From positions 62,001-126,000 of the forward strand of contig NZ_JABMKY010000008.1 in NCBI RefSeq assembly GCF_013204845.1: a stretch of 64,000 nucleotides of DNA, in the 5' to 3' direction. The notes under the pieces were generated by a model. It did no database searches. It was given only the letters and a program-made list of their open reading frames with translations, and was not told the DNA's origin. Numbering within the stretch: position 1 is the stretch's first letter; every line of letters starts with the position of its first letter. The stretch is from Paenibacillus qinlingensis. Lineage in GTDB: Bacteria; Bacillota; Bacilli; Paenibacillales; NBRC-103111. Below, in pieces: positions 1-8,371 of the stretch. A program made the translations under genes and the position numbers.

Positions 1-2874
1 GTCCAGACCTTCCAACGTCTGAGCGCGCAAATCATAGTGCGGCAGACTGTCGTTTGCCGTCACTGTACGGAACGGTACACCTGCCTTAAACAGCTTCATA
101 GATAAGTCCGTCAGTGTATTGCCGTTTAATTCGTTCCATTTCAGCAGAATGCCCACCTTAGCCGGTGGCTCGTGCCCGTCAAACAAGAAGGGATATTGCC
201 GGATAAAATGGAACATTTCCCCGTACTGCTCGACCGTTCCGAAATAGCGAGTCGAGCCTTCCAGCCATGCGTCCCACGGCACAAGCATATACTGGCCAAG
301 GGCATAGGCAGCCGCAAGCGATTGCCGAATATTCCCTATTTGAAACGGTAGCGGCGACATGATATGCGGTTTACCAAGCCCTGAGGCAATCGTGCCGTTC
401 GTCACAATATTGTTCAGACTCATCGCACCCTCGTTATGCTCACCCATGCCATAATCAAACAAATCGTGGATGAAATGCGTTTGAGTGCTGGCATCGCGAA
501 TAAACGAAGCGTTATTCGAATATTCGATCGGCCGTCCGGCATACGTCTCCATATCCTCTCGCATGCGGGTATGGAAGTTAATCGCTTCCTGCTTCATAAA
601 CGCACCGAAAATGCTGTCGAGCGGCGTAAGCGCCTTTTTCGTCATATAATCGGCATTCGTTTCCACAACCAGCGTCGTTTGCAAAAACGTCTTATAATTG
701 AAAGTCGCAATATTATCAATACCGAATCCGCTCAGCTCCGAAGTTGTATAATGCTCCTCTAGGTAATCCCGGAATCCGGTCATGCAAGGCGCGCAGAAGT
801 CACCGCCGAACTTGTAGGCATCCACGCTTCCCACCCAGTCATCAAATTGAAATGACGACGCACCAGCGTCAATGGCGCTTTTGGCTGTAGCCAGAACCTG
901 GTTGTAATACACCGGGTCACTCATACTGCCCCAAGTTGCGCCCCAAGTCATCCACGGAGCGACGATGTCGGTGCCGTCATAATATTTGGCCCGACCTCCG
1001 GTGCCGTTGTTCATATTTAGCGACCCCTGGAAGCCGACGCCGAGCCGGACGATATTCGAGATCTTATCCTGCTCCGTCAAATACGTCCACTTGTCGTCCG
1101 TCGCCATAAAACGCTTCAGTACGTCCAGTGTGCCAAGCTGGCCGTCCTGGCCGTCTGTCCGCCACCAGCGGGAAGACAGGAAGACACTCGAATAGCTATC
1201 GAACGAATTCGTTTCTGTGCCAGGCGCAGGAGGAGCGACTGGCTGCTCCGCCTCAGGAAGCTCGGGCATTCCCTGATAAATGCGAACGTTGTCCAGATTA
1301 GCGATGCGCACATAGTTCGCTGCGTCACCGTAGTAAGCACCGCTTACCCGAAGCGAAGAGAGATTAACCGTTCCGTCATAACGGAATGGAATTGCGCTTT
1401 TCTTCAGTGTGCCGTCCACATAGACGTCATACGTTACCGTCTCGGGATGAATGGCGATCGCCAGATTACGCCAAGCGTGAGACGACAGAGAAGTCGCTAC
1501 ATCCGTAGTCGCCGTCGTTGTGCCGACCGTGCGGAACGATGTAATTTTGGTCGGCAGCAGATTGAGCGCCACAGCGGTTTTGCCTGTTGTATCATTCACA
1601 TAAAACAAGATATTTTCTTTCCCCGCCGTCGCACCCTCCGGAAGCTGCACATCGGCCTGAATCGTAAACGTGCCACTTTGCGCCGAGAACGTCTTCGTGA
1701 TCCCCTGCGTATTTTGACGGCTGGCATCATAAATTTGCAGATAGCGATCACCGTCGAGCTTCTCCTTTACCTTGACATACGAATCGCCGGTCACCGACAC
1801 GCCCCAGCCGGAAGGAGTCGAACCTAGCGCCATACTAGTGAACGTTTCTTTCAGCAGATCAGCATAAATGACCTGTTGTACCGTTGTAGTTAAATAACCG
1901 TCCGCCTGTACTGCGATGGTATACGTTTTGCCATCCGGAAACAGCGATGCGTCCAGCGTCAACTTGCCGGTGGAAGCTGCATACACCGAGGCAGATACAG
2001 TTGCATTATCGACGGTCACTTTCGTGATTGCCGCCCGCCAAGCCGCATCATCCGTGAACGTTAATTCAATCGGCTGACCAGGAACAGTTGACGTCGTATC
2101 GGGCGACAGCGCAGGCGGCGTTAGCAGCCTTACATCACCCGTGTATATTTTTACCCCATCCAAATTGACCACGCGAACCGGGTTTGACGTCTCGTTATAA
2201 TACGCGCCCGTCACTTGCAAACGGCTGAGGCTCGTTACATCGTCATAACGGAACGAAACCCCGGTTGCCGCCAACGAACCATTCAAGTAAAAATCGAATG
2301 TCTTAGCGGATAAATCTGCCGACACGATGATATGCTGCCAAGACGACATGGCTAGCCCCTGCGCCAGTGTCGTACTGGTCGTCGTGCCGCCCACTGTGCG
2401 GTACGATAAGATACGGGTAGGCATAAGGTTCAATGCCACTCCCGCCTTGCCCGTTGAATCGAGCACATAGAACAGCACATTTTCTTTGCCGGACGTGCCG
2501 CCAGGCGGAAGCTGCACTAGTGCCTCAACGGTAACCCGTCCAGTTTGCGAGGCGAACGACTTTTGGATACCCTGCGTATTCTTTTGACTGGCATCGTAAA
2601 TTTGCAAATAGTGGTTGCCACTGCTCTCCTGCTTCACCTGCACGTAAGAATCGCCAGTGGCCGACACGCCCCAACCCGACGGCGTTGAGCCGACCGTCAT
2701 CGACTCGAACGATTCATCCACTAACGGTGGGTCGCCGGTCACGCCGTCCGCATAGGCGGCCTGTAAACCGAAGACCGGCAGCAGCATTGTCCAGACGAGC
2801 AGCCAGACCAATACCAGCCGAAGTTCCCTCTTGCGCTCCCCTCCCATTGTGAATCTTAGACGTTTACTGTTCAA
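1..2874 (-). CDS. Secreted multi-domain glycosidase-like protein (3' end beyond window)
   Basis: At least 958 residues are visible and the gene continues past the left edge. A TTG start at 2874 is chosen because GGAGGTG lies 9 bases upstream; the in-frame ATG at 2847 has no ribosome site. A basic start and hydrophobic stretch (about residues 18-42, ending near AAYADG) form a signal peptide. Two homologous lectin-like (concanavalin/LamG-like) modules cover about 50-247 and 340-536. Between them sits a domain of the DUF1533/haemoglobin-interacting type (about 250-338, ending in an AVQADGY motif). From about 545 onward comes a TIM-barrel-like region with FQFDDW and, near the edge, KVGILLKWNE, which recalls the GH42-type inter-domain region. 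The substrate cannot be named. The secretion signal and binding modules fit attack on an external polysaccharide. The glycosidase assignment is an inference from fold-like motifs. Confidence 0.75.
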   Translation of the reverse strand, partial: MNSKRLRFTMGGERKRELRLVLVWLLVWTMLLPVFGLQAAYADGVTGDPPLVDESFESMTVGSTPSGWGVSATGDSYVQVKQESSGNHYLQIYDASQKNTQGIQKSFASQTGRVTVEALVQLPPGGTSGKENVLFYVLDSTGKAGVALNLMPTRILSYRTVGGTTTSTTLAQGLAMSSWQHIIVSADLSAKTFDFYLNGSLAATGVSFRYDDVTSLSRLQVTGAYYNETSNPVRVVNLDGVKIYTGDVRLLTPPALSPDTTSTVPGQPIELTFTDDAAWRAAITKVTVDNATVSASVYAASTGKLTLDASLFPDGKTYTIAVQADGYLTTTVQQVIYADLLKETFTSMALGSTPSGWGVSVTGDSYVKVKEKLDGDRYLQIYDASRQNTQGITKTFSAQSGTFTIQADVQLPEGATAGKENILFYVNDTTGKTAVALNLLPTKITSFRTVGTTTATTDVATSLSSHAWRNLAIAIHPETVTYDVYVDGTLKKSAIPFRYDGTVNLSSLRVSGAYYGDAANYVRIANLDNVRIYQGMPELPEAEQPVAPPAPGTETNSFDSYSSVFLSSRWWRTDGQDGQLGTLDVLKRFMATDDKWTYLTEQDKISNIVRLGVGFQGSLNMNNGTGGRAKYYDGTDIVAPWMTWGATWGSMSDPVYYNQVLATAKSAIDAGASSFQFDDWVGSVDAYKFGGDFCAPCMTGFRDYLEEHYTTSELSGFGIDNIATFNYKTFLQTTLVVETNADYMTKKALTPLDSIFGAFMKQEAINFHTRMREDMETYAGRPIEYSNNASFIRDASTQTHFIHDLFDYGMGEHNEGAMSLNNIVTNGTIASGLGKPHIMSPLPFQIGNIRQSLAAAYALGQYMLVPWDAWLEGSTRYFGTVEQYGEMFHFIRQYPFLFDGHEPPAKVGILLKWNELNGNTLTDLSMKLFKAGVPFRTVTANDSLPHYDLRAQTLEGLD

Positions 2875-2896
2875 TCCATTGCACCTCCATGTAAAA

Positions 2897-2910
2897 TGAT
2901 ATCGCTTACA
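2897..2910 (-). promoter_or_regulatory. cre-like operator upstream of the secreted glycosidase
   Basis: On the minus strand the 14 bases TGTAAGCGATATCA match the Bacillus CcpA consensus TGWAARCGYTWNCW at 13 of 14 positions. The site lies about 22 bases upstream of the TTG start, inside the leader. A LacI-family repressor bound there would block the transcript, so carbon catabolite repression is likely. A local LacI-type regulator is an alternative. Confidence 0.55.
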
Positions 2911-3009
2911 TGGCAAGTATACGCTTCGGCTTTTCGCCTTGAGAATGGACGAATCCGAGAACGATATGGACAAATGGACGGCTTTTGCGATTATTCGGAC
3001 AAAAAACGC

Positions 3010-4548
3010 TTATTTCATAAATTCCGAGGGCGATTTCCCAGTCACTTTCTTAAAAACACGGCTAAAATAAAGTGAATCAGCGTAGCCAACCCGGTCAGCA
3101 ATATCCTTTAGCAGCAGCTCTGGTGAGCTCGCCATAAGCGACTTGGCCTGCTGTACACGCCATACCGTCACGTATTCGCCTGGTGTCACACCGCGCGCCT
3201 TCTTGAACATGGCGCTCAAATAATTCGGCACCAGCCCGAACTGGCGAGACAACTGCTGGAGCGTGATCGGTGAAGCGTAATGCGCGCGCAGGTACTGCTC
3301 GATGCGGGCGACGTTTTCCTCCTGATGAGCGGATAAACGAGCTTCAACCGACACGTCCTTGTCCTCACTCAGCTTCATCAGCTCCGCGAACAGGGAGGCA
3401 GCACCTTCGCGCAGCTCGCCGTAATCCAGTGAGTGAGACAGGAGCGTGTCCAACTCCTGACTCGCGAGGATGAACGTCTCGTCGCGGAATGTTAGCCAAT
3501 GCTCCTTCAAATCATACAGCGTCTGCCTCAGCAGCATATCCACACGCAGCTGCGTCGCCGCCTCTGCCTCCCATATCTTCGTCAGCCGCTCTAGCTCCGC
3601 GCGCACCGCCTCCGGTTGCCTGCGCAGCACGGCCTGAGCTAACCGGCGGTAATCATCGCGGGGCGCTTCCGTCCGCCCGCGCTCGGCCTGGAGGCCGAAG
3701 CCCGAACGGCCGATGCCTGCCGCCAGCGGTAGCCGGCTGCGCAGTTCCTGGGCGACGCGACGGAGCTCGCCAAGTCCTTGCAGGCTGCCGGCGACAACCG
3801 TCAGCGGCATGCGCTGGCTAGCAGCATGCGCCAGCAATGCATGGGACACGCTCTCCGCGTACGAGGAAGTATGGAGCTCCTCGCCGTTTCCCCCGACCAG
3901 CAGCAGCCGCTCGTTGGCGCGCTCGCCCTCAAGTACCCACCAGCCGAGCTGGCCTGGATTGGGCTCAGGCAAGCCGGGCGTCCATGGCGCCGAAGCCCAG
4001 AACGCCTTGCCTGGGTGCAGCGCATCGTCCGGCGAGGCGCAGTACGGACCTGCACACCAAAGCGAAAGCGTATACGATGTATAGCTTAAGCCCTCTGGAA
4101 CTTTCTGCCCGGCCAGTGGTCCCCCGTGATCCACCGTCTCCTGAAGCCAATCGGCGTCGCGCCGCTGCCCGGCGTCGTGCAGCTTTGCCGCGACCCGCTC
4201 CAGAACATCCCGCAGATCCTCCTCACGCAGCGGCTTCAGCAAGTAATCCTCGGCATGGAGCCGGATGGCCCTTCGCGTATAATCAAAATCGTCGTACGAG
4301 CTGACAATAACCGGAACCACCTCGGCATATCGCCGCTTCATTTCAGCGATCAATTGCAAGCCATCCATGACCTGCATCCGAATATCGGTAAATAAGACAT
4401 CCGGCCGCAATTCATCTATCTTCTCCAGCGCCTCCTCGCCGTCATATGCCTCACCAACGACGCGGAAACGCGTATCAGTCGCCTCGATCCATCGACCAAG
4501 TGCTCTGCAAAAACGGATTTCATCGTCAACTACAAGTACCGTCGGCAT
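3010..4548 (-). CDS. YesN-type response regulator (REC + AraC DNA-binding domain)
   Basis: This 512-residue protein has an N-terminal receiver domain (about 3-120) with acidic pair DDE at 8-10, phospho-acceptor Asp55 in VLFTDIRM, and the conserved Lys in YLLKPL. The middle (about 130-400) is poorly conserved. The C-terminus (about 410-512) is a two-helix-turn-helix AraC domain ending with the typical YFSRVFKKVTGKSPSEF signature. It lies 18 bases downstream of the kinase gene, so the two form a YesM/YesN pair. Such pairs usually activate nearby polysaccharide-utilisation genes. Likely targets are the adjacent secreted glycosidase or the sialidase-like operon, but this is inferred from position only. 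Confidence 0.93.
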   Translation of the reverse strand: MPTVLVVDDEIRFCRALGRWIEATDTRFRVVGEAYDGEEALEKIDELRPDVLFTDIRMQVMDGLQLIAEMKRRYAEVVPVIVSSYDDFDYTRRAIRLHAEDYLLKPLREEDLRDVLERVAAKLHDAGQRRDADWLQETVDHGGPLAGQKVPEGLSYTSYTLSLWCAGPYCASPDDALHPGKAFWASAPWTPGLPEPNPGQLGWWVLEGERANERLLLVGGNGEELHTSSYAESVSHALLAHAASQRMPLTVVAGSLQGLGELRRVAQELRSRLPLAAGIGRSGFGLQAERGRTEAPRDDYRRLAQAVLRRQPEAVRAELERLTKIWEAEAATQLRVDMLLRQTLYDLKEHWLTFRDETFILASQELDTLLSHSLDYGELREGAASLFAELMKLSEDKDVSVEARLSAHQEENVARIEQYLRAHYASPITLQQLSRQFGLVPNYLSAMFKKARGVTPGEYVTVWRVQQAKSLMASSPELLLKDIADRVGYADSLYFSRVFKKVTGKSPSEFMK

Positions 4549-4566
4549 CCTGCGTCCTCCTCCGTT

Positions 4567-6408
4567 TCATGTTGCTTCTTTCCTTGCACGCTCGCCGGAC
4601 AAATCCGGTCTCAACCAATGGATAAGCACGATAGCCCCACCGGCTGGATCGTTGTCCAGACTGAATTCTAGCAGGCCACCCGCCTGATATTGCAGCCGTG
4701 AGTAGGTATTGTACAAGCCGCTTACGCCAAGCGCCTCCATGCCCACCGTGGAAACTTCACCACGCCCGAAGCGTTCTAGCTGAGCCGGGGGAAAGCCCGC
4801 GCCATCATCCCGGATTTCTATCGCAACGCGGCCGTCCTCAAGCAGCATCCCACGGATGTCAATCCGCCATGGATACCGTTTGGAAGCAAAGCCGTGCTTA
4901 AAGCAATTTTCTACAAATGGCTGCAGCGACAGCTTGGGTAGACGAAGCTCCAGCATGGCTTGGGGAATGTCGATTGTAAATTGCAAATGCGCCTCATATC
5001 TAAATTTCATAATATTCAAATAATTTTTGGTGTGTTGAATTTCATCTCGCAGCGTAACTGTTTGCTCTGCCGAATACGTCATATATCGGAACATATCTGC
5101 CAGCATCGCTGTGAGCTGCACAATTTCCCTGTTGCCCGCCTCTTGTCCGAGCACGCCGATCAGAGAAAGCGTGTTGTATAAGAAATGCGGATGAATTTGT
5201 GCCTGGAGCGCGGTAAAATGCGCCTGCAACTCACGCGAGCGCGAAAGAATCGCTTCCTCTTTCGACGCTTCGAGGCGATCTAACATTTTACGAAAAGAAT
5301 GATGGAGATGATGGAGCTCGTTATGCGTATTAGTCGGGATGACACTCCCGATAGCCAGCCGCTCATGCGCGTCTGGAAGCGAATCGAGCTGTACCCTATT
5401 CATCGAGTCACGCAGCTGACGCAGCGGTTTTACGAGCATTTTGGCGGAAAAATAGGAAGTTAGCATGGTCAGCACAATGACGATTAGACCTGTTGCCGCG
5501 AACAAATACCCCGCCTGACGCTGCGGGCGCAGAAGCTCGCCCTCTGGCTGAACAATCATCACTGTCCAGCCCGAATACGGCGCCCGGGCATAAACGACAA
5601 GCTGTCGGGAGCGATCCGGCAATCGCACATACGTCTCGCCTTCCGAGGTTTCGCCTTGCCCCTGGAGCTTAGACAGTACGTCCTGAACATCCGACAATCC
5701 GGATTCGGGCGAAAACGGATAAATCGTTTGGCCATCGCCGCTAGCAATGAGCACACGCTTGCCACCTATCTGCGACTTGGCTGTCATCGTTTCAATGTAG
5801 TCGTACGGAAGCTGAATTTCAATTAACGCATTCGGCGCTGTCGCGTCACCAAGCTTTCGTATGACAGAGACAACCAGCTTGCCCGCGTTGTCCCAATCAT
5901 CGCGATGCGGCGGTAGCAGCAGACGGTATTCAGACTTGTCAAACTGACGGAACCAATCGATCGTTTGCAGTCGATCTCTCACGGTCAATCGGTCGGAATA
6001 TGCGCCTGTAGCCAGAAATGCACCTGATCGGCTCAGGATCGATACGCGGTGAAAAATTTGTGGATCGACGCCAACAATCGAGGATATCGCTTCCTTCACC
6101 TTGTAGGCAGCCTCAGGTTGATCGTCGAAATACGTCTGCGCATTCGCCGTATACGGAAGATAGTAGAAGGTATTGGCAATCGTCGGGTTAAATTTCATCT
6201 GCATGACGAGTCGATCCATTGTATAGATCGAATTGTCGAGTTGCTGCGCCAGACTCTGCGATTCTCCGCGAAATGTATGGATCATCGATTCGATGTTTAC
6301 CTTCTGATAATACCAATAAAACACCGTGAAAGCGCTGATAATAATACCGGCGATTAGCATGGAAAAGACGATAAACAGCTTCGTTTGAAAACTGATTCTG
6401 CGATTCAT
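4567..6408 (-). CDS. YesM-type membrane sensor histidine kinase
   Basis: The protein has 613 residues. It has one N-terminal membrane helix (about 10-32), an extracellular sensor region (about 33-300), a second helix (about 300-322), a HAMP linker, the HisKA_7 block with phospho-acceptor His in QIHPHFLYNTL, and a C-terminal HATPase with the N-box LQPFVENCFKHG and the DDGAGF loop. It would sense an extracellular sugar or wall signal and phosphorylate the AraC-type regulator encoded 18 bases downstream. The start has a GAGG-type ribosome site. No transporter directly adjoins the pair, so it may control the enzyme genes on either side. Confidence 0.93.
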   Translation of the reverse strand: MNRRISFQTKLFIVFSMLIAGIIISAFTVFYWYYQKVNIESMIHTFRGESQSLAQQLDNSIYTMDRLVMQMKFNPTIANTFYYLPYTANAQTYFDDQPEAAYKVKEAISSIVGVDPQIFHRVSILSRSGAFLATGAYSDRLTVRDRLQTIDWFRQFDKSEYRLLLPPHRDDWDNAGKLVVSVIRKLGDATAPNALIEIQLPYDYIETMTAKSQIGGKRVLIASGDGQTIYPFSPESGLSDVQDVLSKLQGQGETSEGETYVRLPDRSRQLVVYARAPYSGWTVMIVQPEGELLRPQRQAGYLFAATGLIVIVLTMLTSYFSAKMLVKPLRQLRDSMNRVQLDSLPDAHERLAIGSVIPTNTHNELHHLHHSFRKMLDRLEASKEEAILSRSRELQAHFTALQAQIHPHFLYNTLSLIGVLGQEAGNREIVQLTAMLADMFRYMTYSAEQTVTLRDEIQHTKNYLNIMKFRYEAHLQFTIDIPQAMLELRLPKLSLQPFVENCFKHGFASKRYPWRIDIRGMLLEDGRVAIEIRDDGAGFPPAQLERFGRGEVSTVGMEALGVSGLYNTYSRLQYQAGGLLEFSLDNDPAGGAIVLIHWLRPDLSGERARKEAT

Positions 6409-6598
6409 TCTTTACCTCGCGTCCTTCCGGCCAGGCCAGTAAAATGATAGCATACCCGAACGACAGGCGGCAGCGCACCGACGAAGGGCACGCTGCTCTG
6501 CTATGGTTTATAGTTTTTTGGCGTTGCTGTGCTTTACAGTTCAATTCGCTAAATTTGCTGTATTCCCTTCTCATGTTGCCTTATATTCCCTGAATTCC

Positions 6599-6613
6599 TG
6601 TCAGCGTCTGACA
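6599..6613. repeat. Small perfect hairpin after the M55 peptidase gene
   Basis: TGTCAG-CGT-CTGACA forms a 6-bp stem with a 3-base loop, 13-27 bases past the stop codon of the minus-strand peptidase gene. There is no strong U-tract, so it is only a weak candidate for a terminator or mRNA 3' stabiliser of the four-gene operon. Confidence 0.3.
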
Positions 6614-6625
6614 AGCGCAGTGCAG

Positions 6626-7432
6626 TTACTCCGTTTTCGCGATTAAATACTGCTCCCATACCTCTAGTACGGATGCCCCGCGCAAAATCAACCGATGAGG
6701 TCCGTCGAAACAGTCCGTCAGCCGAGACTGCAAACGGTTTAGCAGCTCTCCTGTCTTGAATTGCATATTCAGTTCAATCGGACCGTCGAGTCGGTACGGT
6801 TGCAGCCTGGCAGCAGCAGCCGCACACTGAAGTGCACCTTCCTTAAGCAGCACAGCCGTTCTCTCCGGCGGTAGGCAGGCCGCAGCCGTATCACCGAGCG
6901 ACTGCTTGACGCTGACAGTAATTGTACCCGGCAGCAACTCGGCTGTTTCCTTCGCTCCCTCCGAATCCCCTGTCACCATCACAAGCGGCACGCCAGCTTC
7001 GCCAGCCATCAGCGCTTCAAGCCCAATCTCCCCAACAACAACTCCGTTGATGCTCATCGTGCGAATGTCATGTTCATAGTTATGATTCAGTAGTGAACCC
7101 GGCATCTCTGCCCTTGCATGCAGGCCGAGCAAAATCATGCCGTCGAAGCTTTCATCGAGATACGACCGATTGCCTGGCGTATAATGTGGCTTGCCGCAAA
7201 TCGCGGTCACGCGTGAGTCAAGCTTGTGCAGGTCAATATTCGTTCCGAAGAAATGAATATCGTACAGCACGACCTCATCGTCGGGTGTTTGCAACAGACC
7301 GTCCAGTACAGCTAGCAAATCGTGCATAAGCATACCGCGCCCGAATTCATAATCCGCCGCGCCCGGTACAACTTGTTTCATATTAACGACGCCTGTGACG
7401 CCTTCCATATCCACGCGAATCATCCATTTCAT
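6626..7432 (-). CDS. M55-family metallopeptidase (DppA-like)
   Basis: A 268-residue protein of the D-aminopeptidase DppA family. The expected zinc-binding positions are visible: DMEG near the start (Asp8, Glu10), a YDIH segment around 59-62, LLGLHARA, and VGEIGLEAL. The start at 7432 is chosen because GGGGGGAAG lies about 9 bases upstream; a longer in-frame ATG at 7465 overlaps the preceding gene. It is the last gene of a four-gene operon with two BNR proteins and a sugar isomerase-like protein. The family removes D-amino acids or short D-peptides. In this setting it might act on the peptide part of a wall fragment or glycoconjugate, which is an inference. Confidence 0.85.
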   Translation of the reverse strand: MKWMIRVDMEGVTGVVNMKQVVPGAADYEFGRGMLMHDLLAVLDGLLQTPDDEVVLYDIHFFGTNIDLHKLDSRVTAICGKPHYTPGNRSYLDESFDGMILLGLHARAEMPGSLLNHNYEHDIRTMSINGVVVGEIGLEALMAGEAGVPLVMVTGDSEGAKETAELLPGTITVSVKQSLGDTAAACLPPERTAVLLKEGALQCAAAAARLQPYRLDGPIELNMQFKTGELLNRLQSRLTDCFDGPHRLILRGASVLEVWEQYLIAKTE

Positions 7433-7449
7433 CGCAGCTTCCCCCCAAG

Positions 7450-8358
7450 TTACATGGCTCTCCAAGCTTCTTCCAACTTACCTAAAAAGATATCAACACT
7501 TTCCCGTTCAGTGCGGCCTGGATACGGACGCATTTCTAGTGTCACGGTTGGCCTCTCCTCGCCTGCTCCAAGATATCCGCATGCAAATAGCGCTTTCAAA
7601 AACTCGATAAGCTCAGGCACGTCGTTTTCACCGCCTGGATAACCCCATGGCGGATGCATGTCACCATAAAGCGGATTAGCTGGATCATGTTTCACACAGC
7701 TGCCCAGATGCACGTGACGAATGTACGAACTTGAATCGTCGACTGCTTGCGCAAATGTTTCTTCCATTAGAGGTACGTGCCCCATATCGATAAGGAGGCC
7801 GATATTTGGTTTGCCCGCCTCCTGAACGCGGCGAACAACCTCGGCTGCCTCGCGGGTCGAGCCTATCAGCAAGTTTTTGCCGATTGAGCGGTCGAATGGC
7901 TCAATCATCAGCGTCAGATCAGGCACCGCAGCACATAGCTTCGTGACATAGTCGACGAAGGCGTCGGTCTGCTCTTGGATTTGCGCAGATCCCGGGTTTG
8001 GACCGCTGGCAATAACGACCTTGCGCGCACCGATCGCTTGAGCCCGCTGTAAATGAGACAGGGCTGCCAGAACCGTCTCATTGCGAATCGCCTCATCTGA
8101 ACTGTTCGGATTTAGTCGCGGTCCATTCAAAAGTGGACAGTTATACACCGGAACACGGCCGCTGTCCCGCACCTGCCGTATCTGCTCGGCGGCGATATCC
8201 GCCTGGGCCGACACGAACAGATCGATAACCTCAAATTCCGGATATGCCAGCACTTCGGGCAGCGATAAGCGGTGCACCTCTTCTGAATCGAAGCTGGCTG
8301 GGAACAACAAATGATGGTTAATGCCAAGCTTAAAATAATCACGGTACGATTGCTGCAT
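7450..8358 (-). CDS. Sugar phosphate isomerase/epimerase-like TIM barrel
   Basis: A 302-residue protein of the AP-endonuclease-2/xylose-isomerase-like barrel superfamily. The usual metal ligands appear as MIEPF (Glu), LIDMGH (Asp, His), RHVHLG (His) and TLEMRP (Glu). The start at 8358 is preferred because AGAGGAGC lies just upstream; an ATG at 8397 would overlap the upstream gene and lacks a site. It is cytoplasmic (no signal peptide) and sits 17 bases before the M55 peptidase gene. The family interconverts ketoses, aldoses or inositol derivatives; the exact substrate cannot be read from the sequence. Confidence 0.85.
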   Translation of the reverse strand: MQQSYRDYFKLGINHHLLFPASFDSEEVHRLSLPEVLAYPEFEVIDLFVSAQADIAAEQIRQVRDSGRVPVYNCPLLNGPRLNPNSSDEAIRNETVLAALSHLQRAQAIGARKVVIASGPNPGSAQIQEQTDAFVDYVTKLCAAVPDLTLMIEPFDRSIGKNLLIGSTREAAEVVRRVQEAGKPNIGLLIDMGHVPLMEETFAQAVDDSSSYIRHVHLGSCVKHDPANPLYGDMHPPWGYPGGENDVPELIEFLKALFACGYLGAGEERPTVTLEMRPYPGRTERESVDIFLGKLEEAWRAM

Positions 8359-8371
8359 AATAAGCTCCTCT

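Noticed and set aside
4126..4395. Plus-strand frame inside the first response regulator gene
   Set aside because: Antisense of the receiver domain that holds the clear phospho-Asp motif.
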